A stretch of DNA of 6,610 nt from Candidatus Bathyarchaeota archaeon (GCA_020346825.1 CP070791.1:380699-387308), one strand, 5' to 3'. Shown: positions 1 to 5,396, numbered from the stretch's first letter. Made by a program: numbers and translations. Notes: generated by a model from the letters alone, not told the origin.

Positions 1-219
1 GGTTATGGTTTTCGTGGTCCAAATGATAAGATTTGGGGAGTATGGGAAGCTGATAATCTTTCAAAGGAAATAATTCCAGATCTCTATAATCAATTGGAAT
101 ATTATGAAAATGAGTTGGATATAATTTACAACGATGGAATAGAACCCGTCAACATGACCACTTACAGCAGATTTATTTTTTGGAATGGAACAATTTACAT
201 AAACAGCAATATTTCTTGA
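1..219 (+). CDS. C-terminal fragment of an unrecognised, probably exported protein
   Basis: Frame 1 is open from the window edge to a TGA at 217-219 and gives 72 residues, so the start lies outside. I do not recognise the family. The fragment is rich in aromatic residues and Asn: it begins GYGFRGPNDK, has a WGVWE stretch at residues 12-16, and ends NGTIYINSNIS. Four N-glycosylation sequons (NLS at 19, NMT at 51, NGT at 62, NIS at 70) in so short a stretch suggest a surface-exposed domain; this is inference. There is no membrane segment in the visible part. The gene converges on the leftward GH130 gene, with a palindromic spacer between them. It could be the extracellular tail of a larger membrane or S-layer-type protein. 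The reading frame is credible from its composition and from the absence of any competing frame, but the product is unknown. Confidence 0.6.
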   Translation, partial: GYGFRGPNDKIWGVWEADNLSKEIIPDLYNQLEYYENELDIIYNDGIEPVNMTTYSRFIFWNGTIYINSNIS

Positions 220-237
220 TTATTTAGATAGAAAAGT

Positions 238-284
238 TTGGGTTTGGGTATTTGGGGTTAAAATTTAACCCCAATCCAACCCAA
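238..284. terminator. Palindromic element in the convergent gap, likely bidirectional terminator
   Basis: Positions 252-262 (TTGGGGTTAAA) and 264-274 (TTTAACCCCAA) are perfect 11-base inverted arms around a single central A. Outside them, GTTTGGG-type sequence at 238-248 can pair with CCAACCCAA at 276-284 if small bulges are allowed, giving a long imperfect hairpin. It fills most of the 79-base gap between the stop of the first gene and the stop of the leftward GH130 gene, so it could end both transcripts. No strong T-run follows on the + strand; on the - strand a TTTT lies just past it. A related element occurs at 6168-6197. The structure is seen directly; the terminator role is inferred. 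Confidence 0.5.
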
Positions 285-298
285 CACAAAACGATGTT

Positions 299-1189
299 TT
301 ACTTGCTTTGCTTCAACTCGTCCAAGTCGTATGTTGCTGCGCATAACACAGTGTCAGCACCTCCGTAGTAGATGAGAAGTTGGTCATCTATCATGACTGC
401 TCCGCAACTGAAGACCACGTTGGGCACAGCACCATAACGCTCATACTCCTCAACAGGTTGCAATATAGGTTTCCTAGAGCGAAAGACAACCCTTTCAGGA
501 TTTTTCTTGTCGAGTATTGCGACCCCAAGAGAGTACTTTTTTTCAAAGTTTACTCCATGATATATGAGCAGCCACCCCACATCAATTTCTATAGGAGGCC
601 CCGCTATCCCCACCTTCAAAGAGTCCCATTTTCTGTATCTTGGTCTCATTATTGTGCGTATTCTACACCACTGTTTCAGATCGTCAGAATAGGCCACACA
701 GATGTCAGGATTAATTCGATGCAATAGCACATATTTCCCATTGATTTTACGAGGAAAAAGGGCTGCGTCTTTGTTACGAACGCCAGAGAAGGGCAGCCAT
801 CGCTTTCCCCAGTTCCACTTCTTGTCGAGGAAGTCCTCAGCTTCTATAGAGGTTATAGCAACTTGGTGCGTGCCTAAAACGCGACTACCATAGGCTGTGT
901 AACACATCATATATCGTCCGTCAAGAGACGTTATTCGTGGATCTTCACAGCCAAATTTTTCTGTTGGTTGAGTTGGCTCGAAAATCGGTGACGATAACCG
1001 TTCATCGATGTGATAGCCATCTGAAGAAGACGCATAGCCAAGACGAGAAACCCCGTCATTGCCTATAGCGCGGTACACGATATGAACTCGACTATTGGCG
1101 TAAAGAGCTGCAGCGTTGAAGACCATCCGCGATTCCCAAGCATTGTCTCGCAGAGGATAGAGGATAGGATTATTCTTAAACCGCTCCAA
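299..1189 (-). CDS. GH130-family beta-mannoside phosphorylase-like enzyme
   Basis: This 296-residue protein spans a five-bladed beta-propeller of the GH130 type (usual length about 300-350). Family landmarks in order are NPIL at 7-10, YRAIGNDGVSRLGYASSSDG at 39-58, CEDPRIT at 81-87 with the Asp83 expected to be the general acid, KDAALFP at 140-146, VLLHRINP at 154-161, AGPPIEID at 196-203, IYHGV at 209-213 and YYGGADT at 274-280. GH130 enzymes phosphorolyse beta-1,4- or beta-1,2-mannosides to mannose 1-phosphate; a minority are hydrolases. The retained basic residues at HR 157-158 favour phosphorylase over hydrolase, but linkage and substrate cannot be read from sequence. There is no signal peptide, so it is cytoplasmic. 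The start is TTG at 1187-1189, since an in-frame TGA lies three codons upstream; the ribosome site is weak. It is the last gene of the leftward block, 55 bases after the CBS gene. Confidence 0.88.
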   Translation of the reverse strand: MERFKNNPILYPLRDNAWESRMVFNAAALYANSRVHIVYRAIGNDGVSRLGYASSSDGYHIDERLSSPIFEPTQPTEKFGCEDPRITSLDGRYMMCYTAYGSRVLGTHQVAITSIEAEDFLDKKWNWGKRWLPFSGVRNKDAALFPRKINGKYVLLHRINPDICVAYSDDLKQWCRIRTIMRPRYRKWDSLKVGIAGPPIEIDVGWLLIYHGVNFEKKYSLGVAILDKKNPERVVFRSRKPILQPVEEYERYGAVPNVVFSCGAVMIDDQLLIYYGGADTVLCAATYDLDELKQSK

Positions 1190-1244
1190 TTCACTTCACA
1201 TCCAATGTGGGAGATCCAGCGTGATTTCTCGAATCTTCTGAGTT

Positions 1245-1619
1245 TTAGAGCTCGATAAGCTCATCCAAAATGTTTCTAATACTTAACATTCCAACTATAT
1301 GATTTTGTTCATCAACGACTGGCAGGTGTCTGATACCCTGAGTTCTGCAGAGTTGTTTCGCCTGAGCAAAGGAGGCTCCTTCCCATATGGTCATGATATT
1401 CTTTGTCATTACTTCTCTTATGGCTGTGCTAAGCGGGATTCTTGTTGCCACCGTTCTAATTGCATCCCGTTCAGTAAACAGGCCCTTGCACTTTTCCTCC
1501 TCATCAGTTATGACTACTGAGCCCACGTGTCGCTCATGTAGGATTTTGAACGCCTCTTCGATTGATGCGTCCTCCTCTATTGTAACGACTTCCTTGACCA
1601 TCAAATCATGTACTTTCAA
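1245..1619 (-). CDS. Two-CBS-domain protein (stand-alone Bateman module)
   Basis: The 124 residues are two tandem CBS motifs and nothing else. The first covers about residues 5-58, with the DLMVKEVVTIEED opening and GLFTERDAIR at 46-55. The second covers about 69-122, with MTKNIMTIWEGAS and GMLSIRNILDEL at 110-121. CBS pairs fold into a Bateman module that commonly binds adenine nucleotides or S-adenosylmethionine and regulates a partner enzyme. Here there is no fused output domain. The start is TTG at 1617-1619, read from a strong Shine-Dalgarno (GAGGGGG on the minus strand, 1625-1631) five bases away. It sits 42 bases after the toroid gene and 55 before the GH130 gene on the same strand. 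That makes a regulatory link to carbohydrate metabolism plausible but unproven. Stand-alone CBS pairs are abundant in archaea, so the neighbourhood may be incidental. Confidence 0.9.
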   Translation of the reverse strand: MKVHDLMVKEVVTIEEDASIEEAFKILHERHVGSVVITDEEEKCKGLFTERDAIRTVATRIPLSTAIREVMTKNIMTIWEGASFAQAKQLCRTQGIRHLPVVDEQNHIVGMLSIRNILDELIEL

Positions 1620-1624
1620 TTTTT

Positions 1625-1631
1625 CCCCCTC
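1625..1631 (-). promoter_or_regulatory. Shine-Dalgarno site fixing the TTG start of the CBS gene
   Basis: GAGGGGG on the minus strand, with a five-base gap to TTG 1617-1619. It supports the non-ATG start. Confidence 0.6.
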
Positions 1632-1661
1632 AAATCACTAGGTATCATAATCCTCTTGGAC

Positions 1662-2705
1662 TTATAGTGTTTCACTGAGCTTACTTTTTTCCAACTCCAA
1701 GCGAGCTAAGAGGTAGCAGATGGTTGATTCTGCGCCTTGATTGAGGTTTACCCCTTGTGGGGTTATGCCATCATAACAGCCACCAGTTTTGGAATTGTAG
1801 ACTTCAATATTTTGAGAGTTTCTTCCAAGAAACCAATGAAACGCGATGTTGGCTGTCTTGTGGTATTTTTCCTTTCGTGTTACGCGGAAGGCTGCTGTAG
1901 CTGCTTGCACCATGCACTCGGCTTCCAATGGCTGTTGGTCGTATAAGGCTTTATGCCCATGTTTCATGTACTTCCTCTTGTTACCGATTGGAACCAGTTT
2001 GTCTTCAATTATCTGCTCTTCAATTAGAAAGTTGAGGGTGTCCTCACCTATTTTGAGGTAAGTGGCGTTTTTGGTAGTAGAATAGGCTTCGAAGAGTGCC
2101 TGTGGCAATCGTGCATTTGCGTATGTAAGATACTGTTCGAACCATTTCCAATCAGACGAAGAAGTACGTTTGTATATTTCACAGAGCTGGTCAGCCAGGG
2201 TCCTCGTATTAAGGCTGAGATTTTTGTCTCTAGGGAAAGCTTTCTGGTAGTGTTGGAGGCCAAGAATTGCACAGGCTATAGATCTCGGTGATTTGAATTT
2301 GCTGACCCATTTGAATCCTTGGTCAAAGATTTCCTTTGGCAGACGTTTCTTCTCTTCTGATAAGTTGGAGTTCATTGTGCAACCGCATGCCCAGAGGGTA
2401 CGACCCATGCAATCTTCTGAACCCACGTTGTCTTGAAAACGGCGAGCGTAGCTTAGGAGATTATGAAGTCTGCCGTCTAGTCGTTGCATGTGCAGCAAGA
2501 AGCTCAAGTATACGTCTATTAGCTTCTCCGTGTCATGGTTACAATTAAGGCTAAGATGTCTAATGCATACGATTAACGCGCGGGCATTGTCATCTGTTGT
2601 GTATCCTTCGCTTCGCCTAGGTGTCGAATACTTTGCATGTTGAAGTACGCCAGTATCGTCAGTGAGTGTCTTCAGATGATTCAACTTTATTGGAGGTATC
2701 TTCAT
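1662..2705 (-). CDS. Alpha/alpha-toroid protein with the GYTTDDNARAL motif, GT4-associated
   Basis: This 347-residue, largely helical protein has repeated pairs of helices typical of an alpha/alpha toroid, as in glycan-processing and epimerase-like enzymes. Recognisable blocks are LTDDTGVLQHA at 14-24, GYTTDDNARAL at 34-44, GSEDCMGRTLWACG at 95-108, DWKWFEQYLTYANARLPQAL at 185-204, YDQQPLEA at 255-262 and GGCYDGI plus NQGAEST at 308-328. From memory these blocks form the C-terminal half of long bacterial proteins whose N-terminal half is a GT4 glycosyltransferase; I cannot give an experimentally proven reaction. Conserved acids and aromatics suggest a sugar-binding cleft. There is no signal peptide or membrane segment. 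The ATG at 2703-2705 has only a weak AGGAA four bases upstream. It is the first gene of the leftward block and is divergent from the GT4 gene, the likely partner. Current database entries often mislabel this family as glycosyltransferase. Confidence 0.75.
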   Translation of the reverse strand: MKIPPIKLNHLKTLTDDTGVLQHAKYSTPRRSEGYTTDDNARALIVCIRHLSLNCNHDTEKLIDVYLSFLLHMQRLDGRLHNLLSYARRFQDNVGSEDCMGRTLWACGCTMNSNLSEEKKRLPKEIFDQGFKWVSKFKSPRSIACAILGLQHYQKAFPRDKNLSLNTRTLADQLCEIYKRTSSSDWKWFEQYLTYANARLPQALFEAYSTTKNATYLKIGEDTLNFLIEEQIIEDKLVPIGNKRKYMKHGHKALYDQQPLEAECMVQAATAAFRVTRKEKYHKTANIAFHWFLGRNSQNIEVYNSKTGGCYDGITPQGVNLNQGAESTICYLLARLELEKSKLSETL

Positions 2706-2722
2706 TGCGTTCCTACTTTCCT

Positions 2723-2755
2723 TGTTTCATGAAGTTTGAATGAGTTCGTGAAACA
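2723..2755. promoter_or_regulatory. Candidate operator: 11-bp near-perfect inverted repeat at the leftward promoter
   Basis: TGTTTCATGAA (2723-2733) and TTCGTGAAACA (2745-2755) are inverted arms with one mismatch (a G-U pair in RNA) around an 11-base loop. The repeat begins 18 bases upstream of the toroid start codon and ends next to the proposed TATA box at 2757-2766. It would therefore cover the predicted transcription start near 2735, a classic position for an archaeal repressor site. It would also lie partly in the 5' leader, where it could act as an RNA hairpin. Confidence 0.45.
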
Positions 2756-2756
2756 G

Positions 2757-2766
2757 TTTAATATTT
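2757..2766 (-). promoter_or_regulatory. Candidate TATA box for the leftward three-gene block
   Basis: The minus strand reads AAATATTAAA, preceded by the purine-rich AGAAAAG, compatible with a BRE. It is centred about 56 bases upstream of the toroid ATG, leaving room for a leader of about 30 bases. Confidence 0.4.
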
Positions 2767-2790
2767 CTTTTCTGCTATGCTTGACCAGAA

Positions 2791-2802
2791 GCGCGCGTAT
2801 GT
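2791..2802. repeat. Alternating purine-pyrimidine tract 1 (12 bases)
   Basis: GCGCGCGTATGT in the divergent spacer upstream of both carbohydrate gene groups. It contains GCGCGC and is of a type that can adopt left-handed DNA when supercoiled. See the related tracts further right. Confidence 0.6.
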
Positions 2803-2847
2803 TCGTAAGGTTTTTCCTTCACTTCCATTGTTAACGACGTACGAACA
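2800..2847. repeat. 8-bp inverted repeat in the divergent spacer
   Basis: TGTTCGTA (2800-2807) is matched exactly by TACGAACA (2840-2847). The 32-base separation is long, so this could be chance or a pair of half-sites for a dimeric regulator. Confidence 0.25.
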
Positions 2848-2850
2848 CGA

Positions 2851-2876
2851 TGTTGACCCAGTTTATCTTGTCAACA
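2851..2876. promoter_or_regulatory. 7-bp inverted repeat TGTTGAC...GTCAACA, possible operator
   Basis: TGTTGAC (2851-2857) and GTCAACA (2870-2876) are exact inverted arms 12 bases apart, in the spacer ahead of the GT4 gene. The half-site spacing suits a dimeric DNA-binding protein; no regulator can be assigned. Confidence 0.3.
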
Positions 2877-2950
2877 GTTGGATCATAAAATTAGTATTGG
2901 GTTTCTATCTTTCGCCAAATTTATGGGATCTTGGTCTAATTGCAGATTAC

Positions 2951-2984
2951 TTATAATACACGCTTCATACGTCATCTGGGGGGG
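2951..2984 (+). promoter_or_regulatory. Candidate TATA box and G-run ribosome site for the GT4 gene
   Basis: TTATAATA at 2951-2958 is the nearest TATA-like element; AAATTTATG at 2917-2925 is an alternative that would leave a longer leader. A run of seven G at 2978-2984 lies eight bases before TTG 2993-2995. It is the only purine-rich Shine-Dalgarno-like site there, so it supports the TTG start. An initiation point about 25 bases past 2955 would fall inside the G-run and leave almost no leader, so the upstream TATA may be the real one. Confidence 0.4.
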
Positions 2985-2992
2985 AAAATATT

Positions 2993-4300
2993 TTGGCAGA
3001 TTATACAGGGTTCCACATTAATTTCGTATCGACTTGGTACCCTCGATTATGCGGAATTGCCACTTTCACAGAGCACACTGCAAGAGCTTTAGATCTTTAT
3101 GAAGACGACATATCAGAGATTAAGATCCACCCGATAGATAAATATGGGCTGACCTATCACTTTCCAATCAGACGAAAACACATTATCCAACAGATGGACT
3201 CTTCTTCCTGGATAGACGCTGCTGAAATGATAATAGGAAGATATCACAGAAAGAAGCCCCGAGGAATCAAGACCGTTTCTATTCTGGAACACGAATACGG
3301 CCTAGATGGAAATGGGAGGGATAATAACTACAATGAGATCGCAAGAAGACTACAAGAAGCAGGTGTCCCGAACATCGTTGTCTTGCACACCCTCCTGCAA
3401 AACCCAGACGATTATCAAAGACGCGTGATCCAAGAATTTGGAGAGAATTGCGATAGTCTGGTCATAATAACTCCAAGTTGCAAGGAAATTCTAAAAACAG
3501 TTTATGGCATTAATGAAAACAAAATAGTGCATATCCCCCACGGAGTGCCCGAACCCGCGAAAAGGATGGGCAGCAGAGATGCTAGGGAAAAATGGGGTCT
3601 CGAAAACAGGCTTATTGTTTCGACTATAGGACTTATCTCAGAGGGAAAGGGAATAGAGTATGGAATAAGAGGATTCTCGAAATTCTTGCAGGAAATTGAA
3701 CCCAGATATAAAGACAAACTACTTTATTTAGTCGTGGGGGAAACGCATCCAGAAGTGCTTGAAAAACATGGCGACTCTTATTGGAGAAAGTTGTACGAAA
3801 CAGCTGAAGACGAAGGATTAAATCCAGTTGAAGTCACAGAAAACAGAAAACTAGACTTTCCGAAAAATGGTGTCGTCTTCTTGAGGAAGTATTTAATGAT
3901 CGACGATTATATCGAGCTTGTAAAGGCTTCCCACACCACATTGCTACCCTACCTCAATCCAGAGCAAGTTTCGAGTGGAAACTTGGCTTACAGTATCGGT
4001 CTAGAAACTCCCGTAGTAGCTTCAAGATTCAGATATGCCTTGGACATGTTCTCAGATGAACAAGGGAGACCTGATGGTTCGGGGGTTTTGGTTGGTTCAA
4101 AAAGCGCTGATGAGGTAGCTAGAGGTTTAAGGAAAGTGTTTGAAAATCTCACAGAAATTGGAACAAAGGCCTACATAAAGGGAGCCGCATTGAGATGGAG
4201 TGTTGTTGGAAAGCAGTACGTGAATCTGTTATATGACGTAGCGCTGAAACCATCTGAAATTGAAAGGGCCAAAATCCACTTCATTGAAGAAGGAAGTTGA
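2993..4300 (+). CDS. GT4-type (GT-B fold) glycosyltransferase
   Basis: This 435-residue protein has two Rossmann-like halves. The N-terminal half opens with FVSTWYPRLCGIATFTEHTA (11-30), the signature of the subgroup that carries STYPPRKCGIATFT-like starts. It continues with EHEYGLDG at 99-106, VVLHTLLQNP at 129-138 and HIPHGVPEP at 180-188. The C-terminal, nucleotide-sugar-binding half contains STIGLISEGKGIEYGI (210-225), YLVVGETHP (245-253) and LLPYLNPEQVSSGNLAYSIG (317-336). That last stretch replaces the usual E-x7-E block, with Glu324 as the likely donor-contacting acid. Family members transfer a sugar from a nucleotide donor with retention; donor and acceptor are unknown. GDP-mannose is my guess from the GH130 neighbour. 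There are no membrane segments. The start is TTG at 2993-2995 behind a G-run. It is divergent from the toroid gene, to which it is often fused in bacteria. Confidence 0.85.
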   Translation: MADYTGFHINFVSTWYPRLCGIATFTEHTARALDLYEDDISEIKIHPIDKYGLTYHFPIRRKHIIQQMDSSSWIDAAEMIIGRYHRKKPRGIKTVSILEHEYGLDGNGRDNNYNEIARRLQEAGVPNIVVLHTLLQNPDDYQRRVIQEFGENCDSLVIITPSCKEILKTVYGINENKIVHIPHGVPEPAKRMGSRDAREKWGLENRLIVSTIGLISEGKGIEYGIRGFSKFLQEIEPRYKDKLLYLVVGETHPEVLEKHGDSYWRKLYETAEDEGLNPVEVTENRKLDFPKNGVVFLRKYLMIDDYIELVKASHTTLLPYLNPEQVSSGNLAYSIGLETPVVASRFRYALDMFSDEQGRPDGSGVLVGSKSADEVARGLRKVFENLTEIGTKAYIKGAALRWSVVGKQYVNLLYDVALKPSEIERAKIHFIEEGS

Positions 4301-4308
4301 TCTCCACT

Positions 4309-4324
4309 CGCGCGCATGTGCACG
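4309..4324. repeat. Alternating purine-pyrimidine tract 2 (16 bases)
   Basis: CGCGCGCATGTGCACG, starting nine bases after the GT4 stop codon, in the convergent gap. A shorter relative, GCGCGTGTA, lies at 4391-4399 in the same gap. Confidence 0.6.
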
Positions 4325-4412
4325 AGATCTACTGGAAGTACAATCCTAGTAAACCTTATGGAGATAACGTTCAATCAAAGGGCTCTCGCGGCGCGTGTAG
4401 GAATTAAGACGC

Positions 4413-4646
4413 TTATAAAATGTTGTGGCTTTTCTCTCTTTGCCCTTGCCAGTTATCTCCTCGTATTGCCCATGCGTTTTTCATATCAAACTTTTTGGTT
4501 AAACTGGGCACGTTTCGTTGTTTAGATCTACTTTTTGAGTAACAATTTCTACAGTAAACAGGTCTTCCTGCGGTTGGCTTGAAGGGTATCGTAGCAGAAT
4601 TACCACATGTAGTGCACTTAATTTCGAACATCGTTTTTTGGGACAT
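4413..4646 (-). CDS. Small CxxC-x17-CxxC zinc-ribbon protein
   Basis: This 77-residue protein carries Cys11 and Cys14, then 17 residues, then Cys32 and Cys35. The core reads CTTCGNSATIPFKPTAGRP then VYCRNCY. The IPFKPT-GRPVYCR-CY block is the hallmark of the CxxC-x17-CxxC ribbon found in many small archaeal and bacterial proteins. It probably binds one zinc ion and is thought to contact nucleic acid; no specific function is established to my knowledge. Residues 36-53 are basic (SKSRSKQR, KKF), which fits nucleic-acid binding. The last 20 residues look disordered and polar. The ATG at 4644-4646 is set by a strong GAGGTGA six bases upstream, making this start one of the most secure in the window. 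It converges on the GT4 gene and shows no operon partner. Confidence 0.85.
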   Translation of the reverse strand: MSQKTMFEIKCTTCGNSATIPFKPTAGRPVYCRNCYSKSRSKQRNVPSLTKKFDMKNAWAIRGDNWQGQREKSHNIL

Positions 4647-4652
4647 ATGAAT

Positions 4653-4659
4653 TCACCTC
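4653..4659 (-). promoter_or_regulatory. Shine-Dalgarno site of the zinc-ribbon gene
   Basis: GAGGTGA on the minus strand, six bases from the ATG. It is close to the ideal anti-16S match and confirms the strand and start of this short gene. Confidence 0.65.
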
Positions 4660-4881
4660 TTCTGATTTTCTTGTCTTATCAGCTAGAATAGCCTTGAAAA
4701 AAAAAGTAAAACCGTCTGTATTCGTCTTACCCTTTTAGGAAAGCGCCTAACTGTATAGCCCATGCTACACCATCCCCCCATATTAACGTTTATGTGGAAG
4801 TTCAAAGCGAAAAAACCAACATTGCATTCGCGGGATGTAGTTGAAGGAATTCACAGAGAGTAATGTCATAACAAGCAAAAA

Positions 4882-4894
4882 GCGCGCGTGTGTA
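4882..4894. repeat. Alternating purine-pyrimidine tract 3 (13 bases)
   Basis: GCGCGCGTGTGTA, followed after single breaks by GTGTATG (4895-4901) and GCATGCGTG (4907-4915). About 34 bases are therefore almost continuously alternating, in the middle of the long spacer. Confidence 0.6.
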
Positions 4895-5011
4895 GTGTAT
4901 GAATGAGCATGCGTGAGTGCCTAATGGCTCCTCTACTACGATCTCCCAAAATAAACGGTCTCATCTGCCAAGGGTAACAGAAGTTTGCGGTATGACTTCA
5001 GTGCTTTTTCT

Positions 5012-5023
5012 CGCGCGCGCGTA
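5012..5023. repeat. Alternating purine-pyrimidine tract 4 (12 bases)
   Basis: CGCGCGCGCGTA, the longest pure CG stretch of the leftmost four tracts. It lies about 40 bases upstream of the TATA box of the membrane zinc-ribbon gene. Confidence 0.6.
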
Positions 5024-5059
5024 ATCTAATCTCCTCTTTTAATAGTTAGGATATTTAAA

Positions 5060-5081
5060 TCGGTATAAATATTTATATCGA
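5060..5081 (+). promoter_or_regulatory. TATA-box region of the membrane zinc-ribbon gene, palindromic
   Basis: TATAAATATTTATA at 5064-5077 is a perfect 14-base palindrome. The symmetry continues to 5060 and 5081 with a single mismatched pair (5063/5078). Centred near 5068, it predicts transcription from about 5095 and a leader of about 27 bases. A second TATA-like ATTTAAAT lies at 5053-5060. The symmetry could mean bidirectional TBP loading, an overlapping operator, or simply AT richness. Confidence 0.6.
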
Positions 5082-5108
5082 CCTTTCTTGATATGATATA
5101 TACAGATT

Positions 5109-5114
5109 AGGTGG
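5109..5114 (+). promoter_or_regulatory. Shine-Dalgarno site of the membrane zinc-ribbon gene
   Basis: AGGTGG, seven bases before ATG 5122-5124. It supports this 60-residue reading frame as a real gene. Confidence 0.65.
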
Positions 5115-5121
5115 TTTAACC

Positions 5122-5304
5122 ATGATTGATGGAGTTTTCACGATAGTCATGCTTATTATCGTCATACATTTTTCAGGCATAGCCTGGTTAGCTTACGGCA
5201 CGTGGGCACAGAAATGGTTGACTTGCTTGTGTGGACATAAATTCAAAATATCTGATGGCAGAGAGGACAACTGCCCAAGTTGTGGAGAGAAATATTTAGC
5301 TTAG
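5122..5304 (+). CDS. Small membrane-anchored zinc-ribbon protein
   Basis: The 60 residues divide into one hydrophobic helix at about 5-26 (VFTIVMLIIVIHFSGIAWLA) and a short C-terminal ribbon with Cys35, Cys37, Cys51 and Cys54. The ribbon reads CLCGHKFKI, an acidic-polar turn SDGRED, then CPSCGEKYL. This is a typical one-zinc, rubredoxin-like knuckle apart from the unusual CxC first pair. I do not recognise a named family. The likely topology puts the ribbon on the cytoplasmic side next to a Lys-Trp boundary (KWL at 31-33); this is inference. The gene has its own clear TATA box, ribosome site and stop, and stands alone between long spacers. Possible roles are membrane tethering of a nucleic-acid or protein partner, or metal sensing, but nothing in the sequence decides. 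Confidence 0.78.
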   Translation: MIDGVFTIVMLIIVIHFSGIAWLAYGTWAQKWLTCLCGHKFKISDGREDNCPSCGEKYLA

Positions 5305-5327
5305 AATAGCGGAAATTCGCGTTCATT

Positions 5328-5339
5328 CGTGCATGCATG
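5328..5339. repeat. Alternating purine-pyrimidine tract 5 (12 bases)
   Basis: CGTGCATGCATG, 24 bases after the stop of the membrane zinc-ribbon gene. It is less CG-rich than the others and contains the palindrome TGCATGCA. Confidence 0.5.
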
Positions 5340-5354
5340 GTCATTAAGCCGTAA

Positions 5355-5370
5355 AATGCGCGCGCGCATT
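5355..5370. repeat. Alternating tract 6 inside a 16-base perfect palindrome
   Basis: AATGCGCGCGCGCATT is a perfect palindrome; bases 5356-5369 alternate strictly. The central 14-mer ATGCGCGCGCGCAT recurs exactly at 6217-6230. It lies 41-56 bases ahead of the probable winged-helix start, where an operator or promoter element could sit. Confidence 0.65.
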
Positions 5371-5396
5371 ACAACTAAGTCTTGAAGCACATAATA

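Larger units (their letters stand above)
4660..5040. other. Long noncoding spacer between two divergent zinc-ribbon genes
   Basis: I see no credible gene here. The best candidate, ATG 4792 to TAA, encodes 23 residues without a ribosome site. There is no tRNA-like cloverleaf, CRISPR pattern or transposon end. Visible structure includes a nine-A run at 4697-4705 and a 5-bp hairpin TTAGG/CCTAA at 4735-4750, plus the two alternating tracts listed separately. A TATA box for the leftward zinc-ribbon gene is not clear; the T-rich minus-strand sequence around 4697-4712 is a weak possibility. Confidence 0.5.

Noticed and set aside
380..893. Two rightward frames (115 and 63 codons) across the GH130 gene
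   Set aside because: Antisense shadows. The GH130 motifs on the other strand are continuous through both, and neither frame has a ribosome site.
2048..2272. 74-codon leftward frame within the toroid gene
   Set aside because: Same-strand shadow in another frame of the 347-residue gene, which carries conserved family motifs across this stretch.
4316..4525. 69-codon rightward frame with a hydrophobic stretch
   Set aside because: Its second half is antisense to the well-supported zinc-ribbon gene, whose Cys pattern and Shine-Dalgarno are clear. No ribosome site precedes the ATG, which lies inside an alternating tract.
4735..4750. Small hairpin TTAGG/CCTAA
   Set aside because: Only five base pairs, not next to a gene end and without a T-run, so it is well within chance expectation.
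4792..4863. 23-codon ATG frame in the long spacer (begins MWKFKAKKPT)
   Set aside because: Too short, with no Shine-Dalgarno or promoter and no recognised similarity. It could be a gene remnant, but nothing supports that.
4660..5121. Possible CRISPR, tRNA or transposon remnant in the long spacer
   Set aside because: No regularly spaced direct repeats, no cloverleaf or T-loop GGTTCAA-type sequence, and no terminal inverted repeats with target duplications. The repeated tracts are simple alternating sequence.
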